From contig JAHBMJ010001700.1 of NCBI GenBank assembly GCA_018398765.1, positions 1 to 27,190 on the forward strand: a stretch of 27,190 nt of DNA, written 5' to 3'. This stretch comes from Chromera velia. Taxonomy: Eukaryota > Sar > Chromeraceae. Positions 1 to 10,013 of this stretch are shown piece after piece. The notes under the pieces were generated by a model, which did not search any database, was not told where the DNA came from, and saw only the letters and a list, made by a program, of their open reading frames with translations. A program made the position numbers and the translations under genes. How positions within the stretch are numbered: position 1 is the stretch's first letter; every line of letters begins with the position of its first letter.

Positions 1-1285
1 CCAATAGAAATCGCCGAAACTATCCCTGCCGCAAAAGCTATTTTGCGTTCTCAATAAATGGATGAGATCACTAGGGAGATCGAAAAACTCTGTGATTGCC
101 TTTCGGATGAGCGGGCACAAAACTATCAGCAGTGGATCGATGTCGGTCATGCAATCAAGAATGAATTAGAAGAAGCTGGCCGTCAGCTTTTCCACGCATT
201 TTCTAAAAAATGCCTAGTTAAATACGATCTGCACGAGTGCAACAAAAAGTTTGATTCGTTTCTGTATTAGGCAGAAGGGAAGCAACGCTTAACGAAAGCC
301 TCCCTCCACATGTGGGCCTACGAAGATAACCCTCAGTTATATATCCCAACCGTTGCTGAAGCGACAGCTACCGAAGTGACCCGTCTCCTTTTTCCTTCCC
401 CGAGTGCGAAAAGGTCTCATCACAAAACCTTTCCTCTACTTTTAGCTTCAACTCATATAGAAACAGGATGGCTTTTAAAAACGATTTTGGGTGACCGATT
501 GAAATACTGCCGGGGAGAATTTTTTTTTCGAGAGTGTCACCAGTAGGAATCTTGTGCCATGTAAGTCGACGATGCCCTCCTGGGTATCTGTCTTCAGACA
601 AACATCCGAAAGCCCCTCTCTGTAGACAAGAGTGCATCTTTCTCCCAAAATGTCCCTACAGCAAAAAGTATTATTGAAGCACTGAAGTGCTGTGCCCGAC
701 AGGCCGATAACCAGGACAACGCGCTGTATGATCCCCTTTATCACAGCTCAAAGGAGAAAGTCTGCTTCAAAAACGGTGTGTATGACCTTCCCAGCCAAAC
801 TTTTACCCCATAGTCACAGATTGGCAATAGCATTGATATCACAATCGTTCTTGAATATGAGTATGATTCCATACCAAACGAAGAAGCCACTGCTGAGGTA
901 CTGTAACCAGCAAAATTTTTGAAGTTGTGTTTGGAGAACAAATAGACTTGTTTCTCTGCTTTTTTACGTAAGCAATCGGCAGCCATGTTGAAGATAAACA
1001 TTGGAGAAGATGTATGGGAGAGCGAAATTCAGGGAAAGACATCACTAGCACTCTACTGCAGAATGCATTTGGGAAATACGTCATAAATCCTCTTTCGGAA
1101 AATTTTTTGATGTTTTCTTTCCATTCAGACCCCACCAAAGAAGGAGGATGGATGTTAGACGTTGAGTTTGCTCGCTTAGCACTCACCCAAGAAATCGAAA
1201 TGAATGCGAAAAAACAAGGCCATAAAAATCAACGGCAATCTGATTAAGCGTTTTACTTCTGGTGGAGATGTCCTAGTATGCGTAT
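1..1285 (+). pseudogene. Primase-helicase pseudogene, copy L, middle part (PriCT-2, D5_N, start of SF3 helicase)
   Basis: This is the middle of a D5-like primase-helicase, which would prime and unwind DNA for replication of a virus-like element. It starts inside the gene: base 1 matches base 15209 of copy R and the two stay collinear without a net indel to 1285. A PriCT-2-like segment lies at 58-360, with NYQQWIDVGHAIKN and HMWAYEDNPQLY. A D5_N-like part follows, with FKNGVYDL near 770-790. A Walker A region, GERNSGKD, sits near 1018-1041; the usual Ser/Thr after GK is absent. The copy is dead. It has a CAA-to-TAA stop at 55-57 and a TAG at 268-270, both absent from copy R. It shares with R the TAG after 543, the TAG near 811 and a frameshift near 905-920. 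An LTR-like element interrupts it at 1286. Family assignment rests on motifs only but is fairly firm. Confidence 0.8.
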
Positions 1286-1743
1286 TGCTTTGTCCCTTCT
1301 GTTCGGCCACCTTATGGCGTCCAGACAGAAGGTAAAGCGAGGATAAGAACTTTAGGAAGAATCTGATCTAGAAGAGGAACGTGAGCAACACTCAGTCAGG
1401 CAACAGTTTACAGCAGGTTTGGCTCTAGAGCGATCTGGGATTTCAATCAGCTGGATTCATTCTATTATACACGGTTTCTGCTCATTCCTCTCTCTCAGAC
1501 TCTAGAGCTCTCTTGATCTGTGACAAACAGACATCAGACTCAAACGATGTTATCTGTTGCTCGAGTAACATGTTGCATGCTTAAAAATAAAGGTTAGACT
1601 CGATCGACTTCAACAACTTTGATCGATGCGCGCAACACGTATGAAACAAAGCGCGGCGGCGGAATGTGGCGCGGCACGCTGGCTCACTCAGTCACGGCGC
1701 ATACGAAGGCTCAAAGGGCGGCGCTACAGGGTAGGACTCCACA
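1286..1743. repeat. Left 458-bp LTR-like repeat of the copy L insertion
   Basis: It begins TGCTTTGTCCC and ends GGACTCCACA. Near its start an 8-bp inverted pair, CCTTCTGT and ACAGAAGG, could form a hairpin. An AATAAA-like hexamer occurs near 1587. It differs from the right repeat at about 18 positions by eye, all of them transitions. Confidence 0.75.
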
Positions 1744-3331
1744 GATCCCCCCCGGCCACGGACAGAGAAATTGCGTCCTCGTAATAAGTGAAAGAACACG
1801 TCGAGTATACGCTTCAATGCCCGAAGTCGATCTCATCCAAGTCGCCATAGATGTTGTTAGAGCTTCAAGAACTTCATCTTGATGGCATCCATGTCCAAAA
1901 TCTCCGGGGGGCCACGCAAATCACCTCCGTACGTACTCTCAGAACAATCTCAAAACGCCACGATGTGTGAGGCGTGCTCGTAAGTCCAAGGTCATCCAAA
2001 GATAGGCGCCCGATGCAGATACTGGTGGCACCAATAAAAGCACCTCTCCAGCGCCTGTGTATGTCGTTGACCGGAAGACTCGATCGGAGTTGTGGGTCTC
2101 TAGTACCAGCTAGTCCAGGAGCACAATACCCATATGTATGCGTCCAACTCAGCGTCAACGAATTATTAACAGCTGCAGCAAAGAGATGTAGAGAAAAGAA
2201 AAGGGTGCAGCTACACACTGCTCCACTCATGGCTTCCTGAAAGTTTATTTGTGTATCGGCCATCCCCGTTCTCACTAAGCTACCATGCCAAGCCAAGTAA
2301 CTTCAGAACACTCTGTCACGACCTCACTCCTCGAGATGCATTGCTCTGATTCTTCAATCGTTTGCTTCATGAGCAGCCATCATCAGCTTCAAATCCTTCC
2401 ACCTTCTCACTGTCAATTGAGAGGAACGGTGTAACCGGGGTTTACTAACCCATCACAGGGGAACCCGGCCACGCAGCAGTAGTCACACACTTGACTTTTT
2501 ATACTTCAGGCCTGCCGTTCCCTCAGGGGCATCAAATACATCCAATGCCTCCTGGCTCAACATCAAGATCGAAAGTGCAAGTCTTCTCAGCTTCTGACAG
2601 TGTGTCACTCTGCAGCAAAAAGAACTCTCTCAGCTCTGCTTTTTTGGAGGGAAGTCCCGACGACTTCATGTGCATGTATATACAATGGATGGAGTAGTTG
2701 TAAGGCCGTGGCACACTCAGCCTCCTGCTAAGCGCCCATACCTTTCGCATCATTTCAATACAAAAGGATTATCGCACAAACGTGCTAACCACCGTGAATA
2801 AGTGCACACACCGCCTGACAGAGTCAGACCATATGCGGACAGTCGTTCATGTACAGACACGCACGCAGCAAACAGCAGAGTCAACGCCGGACATGCACAC
2901 ACCGGTTCCGATCGATCAGGTACAGAACTAGTCATACACTCACAGAACAGCAAGCAAAAGAAGCAATCTACTGGCCGTTTCATTTGCGATGTACTCGTAG
3001 ACGGCAATCTCCGTGAGACGGAGTCACTCGAAAGTCCAAGCAACACCAACCAACATCTCCACGATCGGTTCCATGCATGCAGAGGTCTCTGATCCACTTC
3101 TCTAATCAGAAACGCCACCCCGAGTTCCCAGTCTACCACGATGATCTCAAAAAGAGGGCTCCGGGCAGCTTGGGACGCAAGGGGACGCTGAATTCCCCTA
3201 CTCACGGTCTTTGCCTGACCGTGCCCGTATCGTTGCAATCGGCTTTCAACTGTTGCGCAAAAGGAAGATCTGATCTCCATCACAGAAGGAAAACGAGAGT
3301 CGACACTCATCGAACTGAGCGTTCACCACAA
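1744..3331. other. Interior of the LTR-like element; no recognisable gene
   Basis: The first part (1744-2263) matches 16952-17468 in copy R; from 2264 the sequence is unique in this window. Open frames here are short and overlap on both strands with no known motif, so I treat them as chance. Confidence 0.6.
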
Positions 3332-3789
3332 TGCTTTGTCCCTTCTGTCCGGCCACCTTATGGCGTTCAGACAGAAGGTAAAGCAAGGATAAGAACTTTA
3401 GGAAGAATCTGATCTAGAAGAGGAACGTGAGCAACACTCAGTCAGGCAACAGTTTACAGCAGGTTTGGCTCTAGAGCGATCTGGGATTTCAATCAGCTGG
3501 ATTCATTCTATCATACACGGTTTCTACTCATTCCTCTCTCTCAGACTCTAGAGCTCTCTTGATCTATGACAAACAGACATCAGACTCAAACGATATTATC
3601 CGTTGCTTGAGTAACATGTTGCATGCTTGAAAATAAAGGTCAGACTCGATCGACTTCAACAACTTTGATCGACGCGCGCGACACGTATGAAACAAAGCGC
3701 GGCGGTGGAATGTGGTGCGGCACGCTAGCTCACTCAGTCACGGCGCATGTGAAGGCTCAAAGGGCGGCGCTACAGGGTAGGACTCCACA
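3332..3789. repeat. Right 458-bp LTR-like repeat of the copy L insertion
   Basis: Same length and ends as 1286-1743. It is followed directly by GTAT and the continuation of the helicase pseudogene. Confidence 0.75.
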
Positions 3790-3793
3790 GTAT

Positions 3794-4390
3794 GCCGTCA
3801 GACTCTGTATAACAACGCCCGTGAAATCTAAATTGCATGATGCCCGATTACTGATGTTCTGTAATGACTGCCCTCCGATTGAGCCTGTCAATGCCTGTGA
3901 GACTATGTTTCCTTTTGAAAGCGTCAATAAGTTCAAGTCAGCTGCCTGGTTTGAGCAGCAGCGATCGAAGCACGGACATACGGACAACTATCTGTCCAGA
4001 TACAAAATGTCAGACCCCAATATCAAAGAAAAGTGTACAACTACCAGGTGGATCCATACCTGTTACCACCTCATTTTCTGTTATTATCAGACCTCCGCTT
4101 TGATATAATTGCCTTTCAGGAGTGAAAATCCTATGGTTAGCAGTGAGCGAGACCCCGAAACTATCTGTGAGCAGTGTTTTCGAATTACGGGGATCAATAC
4201 TGATATCGTAAGCAACGGTGACTTAGAGGTGTTTATTCGTCAGCGAGACCTAAATATCTCAAAAACCAAGCTACAGCAAACACTCAAAAGAATTGGCAGA
4301 GGCCAGATATATCCTTGGCAAAGAAGAGACCAAAGGGGCCTTTGTGGTCTCAAGCTGGCACTGCCTGATAACACGTATTTCTCTTTTTAG
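3794..4390 (+). pseudogene. Primase-helicase pseudogene, copy L, C-terminal part
   Basis: This continues the SF3 helicase after the LTR-like insertion. The part after the conserved SGGD region is visible: a LYNNAR-like stretch, then ARLLMFCNDCPPIEP, the position of the conserved Asn of SF3 motif C, then FPFESVNKFK. A helical tail with DPNIKEK and a probable winged-helix C-terminal part (DLEVFIRQRDLNISKTKL) follow, ending at the stop before 4391. Frame changes and a stop break it: the frame moves near 3830 and again around 4100-4130. The AGAC at 4012-4015 is the empty form of the site where copy R carries a 3.5-kb transposon. The same C-terminal part in copy R is 21666-22039. Confidence 0.72.
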
Positions 4391-4647
4391 TATGATATGC
4401 TGTTCATGCTTTATTCCGCTGCTCAGCTAGCCAACCAGGTTCTGCCTATTTGCATGAATACCACAGTGACTTTTGCTGCCCATCTCGAATTTTTTCGATC
4501 CGGATAATGAACCCGGTAGAGATACATCGCGCGTCGTTGTGCTTCTGTGGTTTTCATGCCTAGCTTCCTTTATAAATATGTACGCGACAACGATCCACGC
4601 ACACATTTTTTAAAAGTAGGTGTTCTTTCACACAGGTCCAATAGTCT
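4391..4647. other. Spacer between convergent genes, copy L
   Basis: This spacer lies between the helicase end and the convergent minus-strand array. It is conserved with 22040-22275 in copy R. I see no convincing gene in it. Confidence 0.5.
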
Positions 4648-5056
4648 CTAGTTCTCGCCCATAAACTTATCAAGCTCTTGTTGTAGACTTCTGGATGGTT
4701 CTGTCTTCTGTGCAGGTAAAGAACCGCTGCTCAATCTTGAGCTGCCAGGGCGGGCCTGTGAAGAAAGGGCCTTTATCCACCGGGGAGATTGAGGAGAAGG
4801 TGCACGAACGATAGGCATATGAGAAGTCTGACTCTGATCAGTATTACCGACCCCTTTGTACCGCTAAAAATGCTGCGGCGGCCATGCACCTCTAACGTCC
4901 GTAGGAAAGAAAGACGCTCATCTGAACGCAATCTGAGGATACTGGTGGCCGTTCTGGCTGGAAGGGAAGGGATTGAGCAGCTGTACATCGTAAGGTGGAG
5001 CACCGGAGTTGGCAAACATGTACGCTAGTGGCAGTTATGGGTTCGGGATCACTCAT
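4648..5056 (-). pseudogene. Copy L of the 134-aa Ser/Pro/Arg-rich gene, frameshifted
   Basis: This aligns along its length with the intact minus-strand gene at 22276-22680. The start ATG, the MSDPEP opening and the final stop are at equivalent places. The span is 409 bp against 405 in the intact copy, so the reading frame is lost, and the reading changes frame soon after the N terminus. It is the last gene of the minus-strand array. Its ATG overlaps the end region of the chromodomain gene (ATGAGTGA), which suggests a compact, possibly co-transcribed set. Function unknown. Confidence 0.6.
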
Positions 5057-5093
5057 TTCTGTTATCTCGAATTTGGGATGAAGATGTGCAAGT

Positions 5094-5738
5094 TTAATCT
5101 GCAGATGCGGTGGGAGGTATGTTTTCAGAAAGTCTGCATGTGAGCTCCACGCTTGGCGACGAGCTTGCGGTGGGGCAAGACTTTGTATCATTGCCGGTCT
5201 CCAGCTTTATTTCTGGCTCTTGCATTCTAGCAGCAGCTGCGTGGTCCATCGAATCCTCTACCTCAGAAAATTTGAGGACTGCCAGATGTTTATCAAGCAG
5301 TTGGACGTCTTGCCTTACTTTATGATGGTACTCAACGAGCAGGCGGTTCCCGGTGCCCTGGAAGTTTAATGTTGGAATCCATTACGGATTGTCTGGACCT
5401 AATGGGTAATCTTTTCATTAGACCTTATACTAGTTGCGCCTCTCATCGTAGTCAAGAATTTTTTCGACCTCCCACTCTGCATTGTCAAGAGATTGGGAAG
5501 TCATTGAGTCAGGCTTTTTGCCTGTATTACGGATTTGAGATGGAAGGATGCCTTTAACTCTGAGGTATTGATGAAACAGATTGAGATCGCCGCTTGCTTG
5601 GACCTTGTAGTCAAAGCCAGAAACCCAGCGTAGTTTGTGAACGTTCATTTTCATGACTTGTTTGTTTGCTTGTTTTTTTTGTAGCTCCCATGCTGCTTGA
5701 TTAGCTTTCAGTTCTTCTTGACTCAGGGCAATGCTCAT
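5094..5738 (-). pseudogene. Chromodomain protein pseudogene, copy L
   Basis: The reading frame opens with MSIALSQEELKANQ. A segment rich in Lys and Gln follows. At about 5319-5477 there is a chromodomain: EWEVEKILDYDERRN, then YKV, two stops, KDYPLGPDNP, a stop, WIPTLNFQG, then RLLVEYHHK. These match the chromodomain pattern of an acidic and aromatic start, a central V-x-W-K-x-Y core, a later Trp and a C-terminal helix. Chromodomains bind methylated histone tails, and in some retroelement and Polinton integrases they direct integration. All parts of the domain are in one frame, interrupted only by stops. The central TAA and TGA occur at the same place in copy R. After the domain a helical, then Ser/Thr-rich tail runs to the stop near 5094. 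I see no integrase catalytic core upstream. Confidence 0.72.
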
Positions 5739-5744
5739 TGGGAT

Positions 5745-6221
5745 TCAGTGATTTTCATCCAGGATTCCCAATTCTGTATTAAGGTCATAATCAGATGAGA
5801 AGTGCGTATCGGACCATAGTAGATACGCGTTGATTCTATAGACCTGTTTTACAACCTGGTCGCGAAAAGACCGGAACGTTGCAAGTACATATGCATAGGA
5901 AACGTTAATTAGCCATTCTTGGCGGGACTCAAAATTCCGCACTAGGCTTTTGAGCTTATAGTCGCTGAATAAGTCAAGGAGCAGCCGTTCTAAATAATCC
6001 AGCCGCGTTTGCGTGACTCCAGGCGGAAACACTAAGATACAGATAATGTTGAAGCCCTACAGATAGCATAATTAGTACTGGTCTAGTCTGCGGTCTAGGT
6101 TCTTTAACGTACTGCCAATTTTGATCAGTGAAGGGGATGCTAAGAACGGGTTCTCCAGAGCGTATAGAATCATGGGACGGTTTACATTGATTAGAAATGC
6201 AATAGCTCCACCAGCAGACAT
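5745..6221 (-). pseudogene. Copy L of the 157-aa gene, frameshifted near its 5' end
   Basis: The last 95 codons are open (5745-6032) and match the intact 157-aa gene at 23353-23826. The 5' part is out of frame, with length differences near 6170. It lies 6 bp before the start of the chromodomain gene, the same spacing as in copy R. It is the first gene of the minus-strand array and lies only about 35 bp from the end of L/R homology at 6255. Function unknown; the protein is rich in Leu, Tyr, Trp and Arg and looks globular. Confidence 0.6.
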
Positions 6222-6255
6222 AGTCAGACTTCTTTTTCTTTTATCATAGAGGGCG

Positions 6256-6505
6256 GCCCGTGACTTGATTCCGCTGCTGGGGCATTTTTGCTAGCATTTT
6301 TGAGTTCATGTCCAGTGCAAAATCAATCACTTATCTCAATTTCTATAATTGTCACTGTTTATATTTGAAGCCAGTTTTGAACCAGTTTTCGACCCTTAAC
6401 GTTGTTTGCTGCATGCGCGATACGTCCTTCCCTAGGCCCGCGCCGCCTTCATAGTGTATTTCGTCAGGTTTCCCCGCGCTGCTCGGTCTTGGTCTTTGCT
6501 TTTGC
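6256..6505. other. Unassigned spacer at the right edge of copy L
   Basis: Homology with copy R stops at about 6255. From here to the stop codon of gene A I see no gene or repeat I can name. Any 3' untranslated region of gene A would fall here. Confidence 0.4.
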
Positions 6506-9500
6506 CTACTCTCCATCGTGGCCTCCTTCACCCTCTTCCTCTCCTACCCCTGGCACCAGTGCTCCGGAGGCGTCCTCCTCTTCATTGACGGCAGCCGAAG
6601 GGGAAGAGCCTGAGGGAGTTTGTGCTTGCGTCAGGGATCGTCTTGGGTTGCAGGCGGACGTGAGACGGGAGAAGTAGCCGTCGGTCTTGCTCCATCCGAA
6701 GACGGCGTACCCTGCAAGACCTGCGGCTGACGCCGTGACAGTCCAGACGGAACTGACGAGAGCGGCTGGCTCGATGTTGTCTTGCCGGAAAAGGATAACC
6801 AAGGAAACCACGGCACTCCCAACAATACTGACGAAGAATACAGTGCAAGCCTACCAGACGATGGCGCTCCACGAGTTTGACGAGAATTCCTGACCTGCTC
6901 TGAAGAAAAAACAATTTAAAGAGATGGAGATGCCAAATGTATGACGGAGAATTTTGTGTTCAGGCGACGAGAATCAGAAAGGGGGGAGGGAGGGAAGCCC
7001 GCGGACACTGCGCTCAGGCGTCTCATGCACATAGCCAGCCACTCACACACACAGCACTCGCGCACTTCCATCTGGCGACGTCGAACGCATGCTGGAGAAA
7101 ACGGGAAAGGCCCGCAGACACTCCAATCTCGACAGACCAAGACCAAACTTCTTGACGCAGGCACACACGCTCTCACGGCTCGCACGCTCAGGCTGCCTGA
7201 CGGTTCCATCCCACCACCGCACACCCGACCAACAGCCACACACAGCCCGCGCATGTCAACTTAAAGAGATGGAGATGCCGAGTGTATGATGGAATATTTT
7301 TTGTGCGGGCGAGGTCGCGACGGAAAAAGAAAAAGACCGGGAAGCGGAAGCCAGGTCAAGCCAGACGAGTCACAGGCTACTCAGGAGAATACCGGAGAAC
7401 CGAGGTCCTTGACGGACACGGACGGCACACGAAAACAGTAGACACACAGCCGGGCACGAAGGCCTGTCTGACGGTTTAGGAGGTCAGGCAAGCAGACTGG
7501 CCGCCGGTGGTGTACACGGATAGACTCACAACCTACACACCAGGGACAGACCTTCAGATCCGCTGTCCAGATCCGCCCCACCAACGGTGTAGGTCTGCCC
7601 GTCGACCAGCTGGCTCTCCAAGTAGATCGCGACCGACGATTGTCCGGCTGTAGCCACAGAAGAGATTTGCAGCGTCTCCTTTTTTACTCTGAAGGCCTGA
7701 GCAACCGCTTGCTCAAAACGTTTCCATTCATCCCCATTCGTTGGAGGCGGGAAATCCACCACCTTCTCTCCCCTCTTCAGAGTGATGATGTTTCCATTAT
7801 ACGCGTGGGCCAGCCGATTCCTCGTCTTGCCCGACAGCGCCCAAGCTGCACGCCGCAAGGAGGGCACATTTGTATGACCGAGTGGGCCGAAGGCAAGACG
7901 GCCCACGCAGAGGACTGCAGACAAGCTCGGGGAGGAGACAGAAGACATCTCTGCACATACTGGCAGGATCGAAGTCGGGTGACCAGACAGCAGAGAATTT
8001 CCAACGAGCAACACAGGGGCATCAGTCGGGGGGGCAACACGAGTGGGGAGAGGAACGCAAAACGCACCTGCAGGAGGAATTGGACTGCCCCTGGCAGGGT
8101 CCCGCTCGTCCGCGAGCACACTGGGGGTATGGAGAGCCTGCACACACACGCGCGAAGGCGAAGCTCTTGATTTGAACTAGACCGCGCAGTCAACAGATCC
8201 TGAGGCCACCACGGCAGGCACGCTCCACTCACCGCTGGAAGAAGCTCCAAGGCTGCCCCCTTGGGCCCCAGGCTCGACTCGGCCACCTTGCTACCCTTGG
8301 AGCTCCTCTCAAGCCGCACGCAGGGACCTGCAAAGAGCCAAGACAAAACGGTTCGGAGCAGGGACGCGTGAAGCGACGGCCAGCACACCAGAGGAACGGC
8401 ATGGGAGCACAAGCTCACGAAACTGGAAAGCAGGACAGGGGCGGACGGACAGACAAAACGACAGGCGGAGAGAGAGACAAGCGGGGAGGGAGCCAAAAAA
8501 AGGGAGGGCCGAAGGAAGGGGGACAGCTGGCGTGCAGACCCACCTGCAGGACTCGCGCGGCCATCCAGGGGAGCGCCAACAATGGCTAAAGGCTGCACGC
8601 AGGGTACAAGGGGGCGGGCAAAAGGATAGAAACACGCAAGGGGGGGCGGAGCCACGCGAACAAAGATGGGACACAAAAACGGTCCTGGCACGCCTGGCTC
8701 ACCTTTTGTCGTAGGGTTGCGAACAGGTAGGGGCAGACGTCGTCCTTCGGCCCCATGTTCTGCAGGGCAAAGGTCTCTCCAAGATGTTCCCATCGGCCTG
8801 CATCAAGGACACAAAAACAAAGTCCACACACGCTGAGAAGAAAGCAAAGGGCCAGAGAGAGAAGAAACACACGTTCCCCCAAAGGAAAAGGTGCGAAAAG
8901 CGGGCATCGATAGAGGCAGCTAAAGGGCGGGAAAAAGACGAAGAGAAGAGAAAGAGCGGAAAGGACCAGACAGAACAGAAGAGAGCCCAAGGCCACAGAG
9001 AACGGAAGAAGGAGGGACATCAGCAGTTCGGGATCGCAACAGGAGGAGAGCGGGAGCACTGCCAGGGCGGACAGCAGGGAGAGGAGAAAAGAGAAGTGGG
9101 GAGAAGGAGGAGGTGAGGGGGAAGGAGGGCGGCAGGAGGCCCGGAAGGAAGAGGAAGGAAGGGCTCCTGCCGCCGCAAGACCGTTGGAGAAGGCAGACAG
9201 ACAACGCAGAAGAAATAAGAAGGAGCTCGAAGGCTCGAGCCTGATAAAGAGGCCAAACAGAGAGGCAAGAGAGAGAGGTGAGACTTCCAACCGCGGGTGA
9301 CGGTCTTCGAACCGAAGTGTCACCAACCCAAGAAGGTGAAAGCACCTCACCGGTGACACTTGTGACACTAGTGACACCTTTTTAGAAAAAGTATGTAGAG
9401 AAAAGAAGATAGGGGGGCTGTATAGAAAAGAAAAGTTTTTGGAAACGGTGTCACAACTGTCACCGCTTCCCTGCTTTCACCTTCGAATGGTGGTGACAGC

Positions 9501-9853
9501 CGGATGACGCTTCTTTTTCGGATGGTGACACTCCGAAAGAAAAGGGAACTGCAGCCTCAACTCGAACCGATGAAAAGGAGAACTGAGAGACCTGCCTGGC
9601 CAGGCAGAAAACCAAAAAGCGGCAAAAACATCCATCGGGGACGTACCTGCAGAAGGAGAAGCGTCCCGGTCAACTTCCCGTGGGGCGATGGGAGTCTCGA
9701 GAGGCTGAACGCAGAGGGGGAAAGACGTCAGTCCACCAACGGAGGAAACGCGTCGACAGGCCGGACACGCGTGACCCACCACTTCTCGGTGGGATGCAGA
9801 CAGGTGTCCCAGGTTGGGCAGGTTCAAGGTCCCCTCGGGATCCCTCCAGGCAC
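6506..9853 (-). CDS. Host gene A, spliced; unknown protein with a membrane-spanning C-terminal region (5' end incomplete)
   Basis: Eight minus-strand exons fit in phase: 9853-9780, 9704-9647, 8797-8703, 8592-8544, 8327-8233, 8137-8068, 7845-7530 and 6827-6506. Introns start GT(A/G)(A/C/G)G or close to it and end in pyrimidine-rich CAG. Together they give 358 codons, open throughout, ending at TAG 6508-6506. Readable pieces include LNLPNLGHLSASHREV, RWEHLGETFALQNMGPKD, VVDFPPPTNGDEWKRF and QLVDGQTYTVGGADLD. The last exon encodes two likely membrane helices (around VGSAVVSLVILF and VTASAAGLAGYAVFGW) and an acidic, Gly/Glu-rich tail. I do not recognise the family. The 7530 boundary is less certain because another donor lies at 7551, but only 7530 keeps phase with the last exon. 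Phase agreement across seven junctions is the main evidence. Confidence 0.66.
6828..7529. repeat. Intron of gene A holding a ~345-bp tandem duplication
   Basis: The segment beginning near 6911 (TTAAAGAGATGGAGATGCC, then TGTATGA) recurs from about 7257 with the same order of motifs and clear similarity for at least 60 bp. Short ACACAC and CGCACTC runs lie between. It appears to be an old tandem duplication within an intron. Confidence 0.5.
9317..9530. repeat. Cluster of eight GTGACA/TGTCAC motifs in a gene A intron
   Basis: The hexamer GTGACA or its complement occurs near 9318, 9353, 9362, 9371, 9449, 9458, 9493 and 9525, in both orientations, often extended to GGTGACACT or AGTGTCACC. It lies inside the 849-bp intron 9646-8798. 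By chance far fewer than one is expected in 214 bp. It may be a protein-binding array, a palindromic repeat element or intronic enhancer sequence; its role is unknown. Confidence 0.6.
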
Positions 9854-10013
9854 CTGCAGGAAAGGGAGGGGAAGAAATGATTTGGCCTTGAGACCCAGCT
9901 CGAGGGACACAAGAAGAAGTGGGGAAGGCAGTGATCAGCTACGGAGGTCCCAAGAGGTAAGGACAGGACGGAACTGCGAAGGGGGCGCAAGAGCTAGGTG
10001 AGGACGGAACAGC

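Larger units (their letters stand above)
1286..3789. mobile_element. LTR-like element inserted in the helicase pseudogene (non-autonomous)
   Basis: Two direct repeats of exactly 458 bp (1286-1743 and 3332-3789) flank a 1588-bp interior. Each repeat starts TG and ends CA, and GTAT flanks both sides (1282-1285 and 3790-3793) as a 4-bp target duplication. Removing the element and one GTAT restores the helicase sequence seen uninterrupted at 17884-17900 in copy R. This is the expected structure of an LTR retrotransposon insertion. The interior shows no gag, protease, reverse transcriptase or integrase motif, so it would be non-autonomous (TRIM or LARD type). No clear tRNA primer site follows the first repeat and no good polypurine tract precedes the second, so orientation is left open. 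Confidence 0.72.

Noticed and set aside
368-1186. Minus-strand open frames opposite the helicase in both copies
   Set aside because: They are shadows of the plus-strand primase-helicase, whose motifs are on +.
1619-1882. Open frame shared by the three LTR-like copies (about 90-160 codons)
   Set aside because: It crosses the LTR edge into different sequences, has no motif and is not kept in frame; more likely part of a non-coding LTR.
4789-5028. Plus-strand open frames opposite the 134-aa gene
   Set aside because: Shadow frames; the minus-strand gene has the intact ATG-to-stop frame in copy R and fits the tight array.
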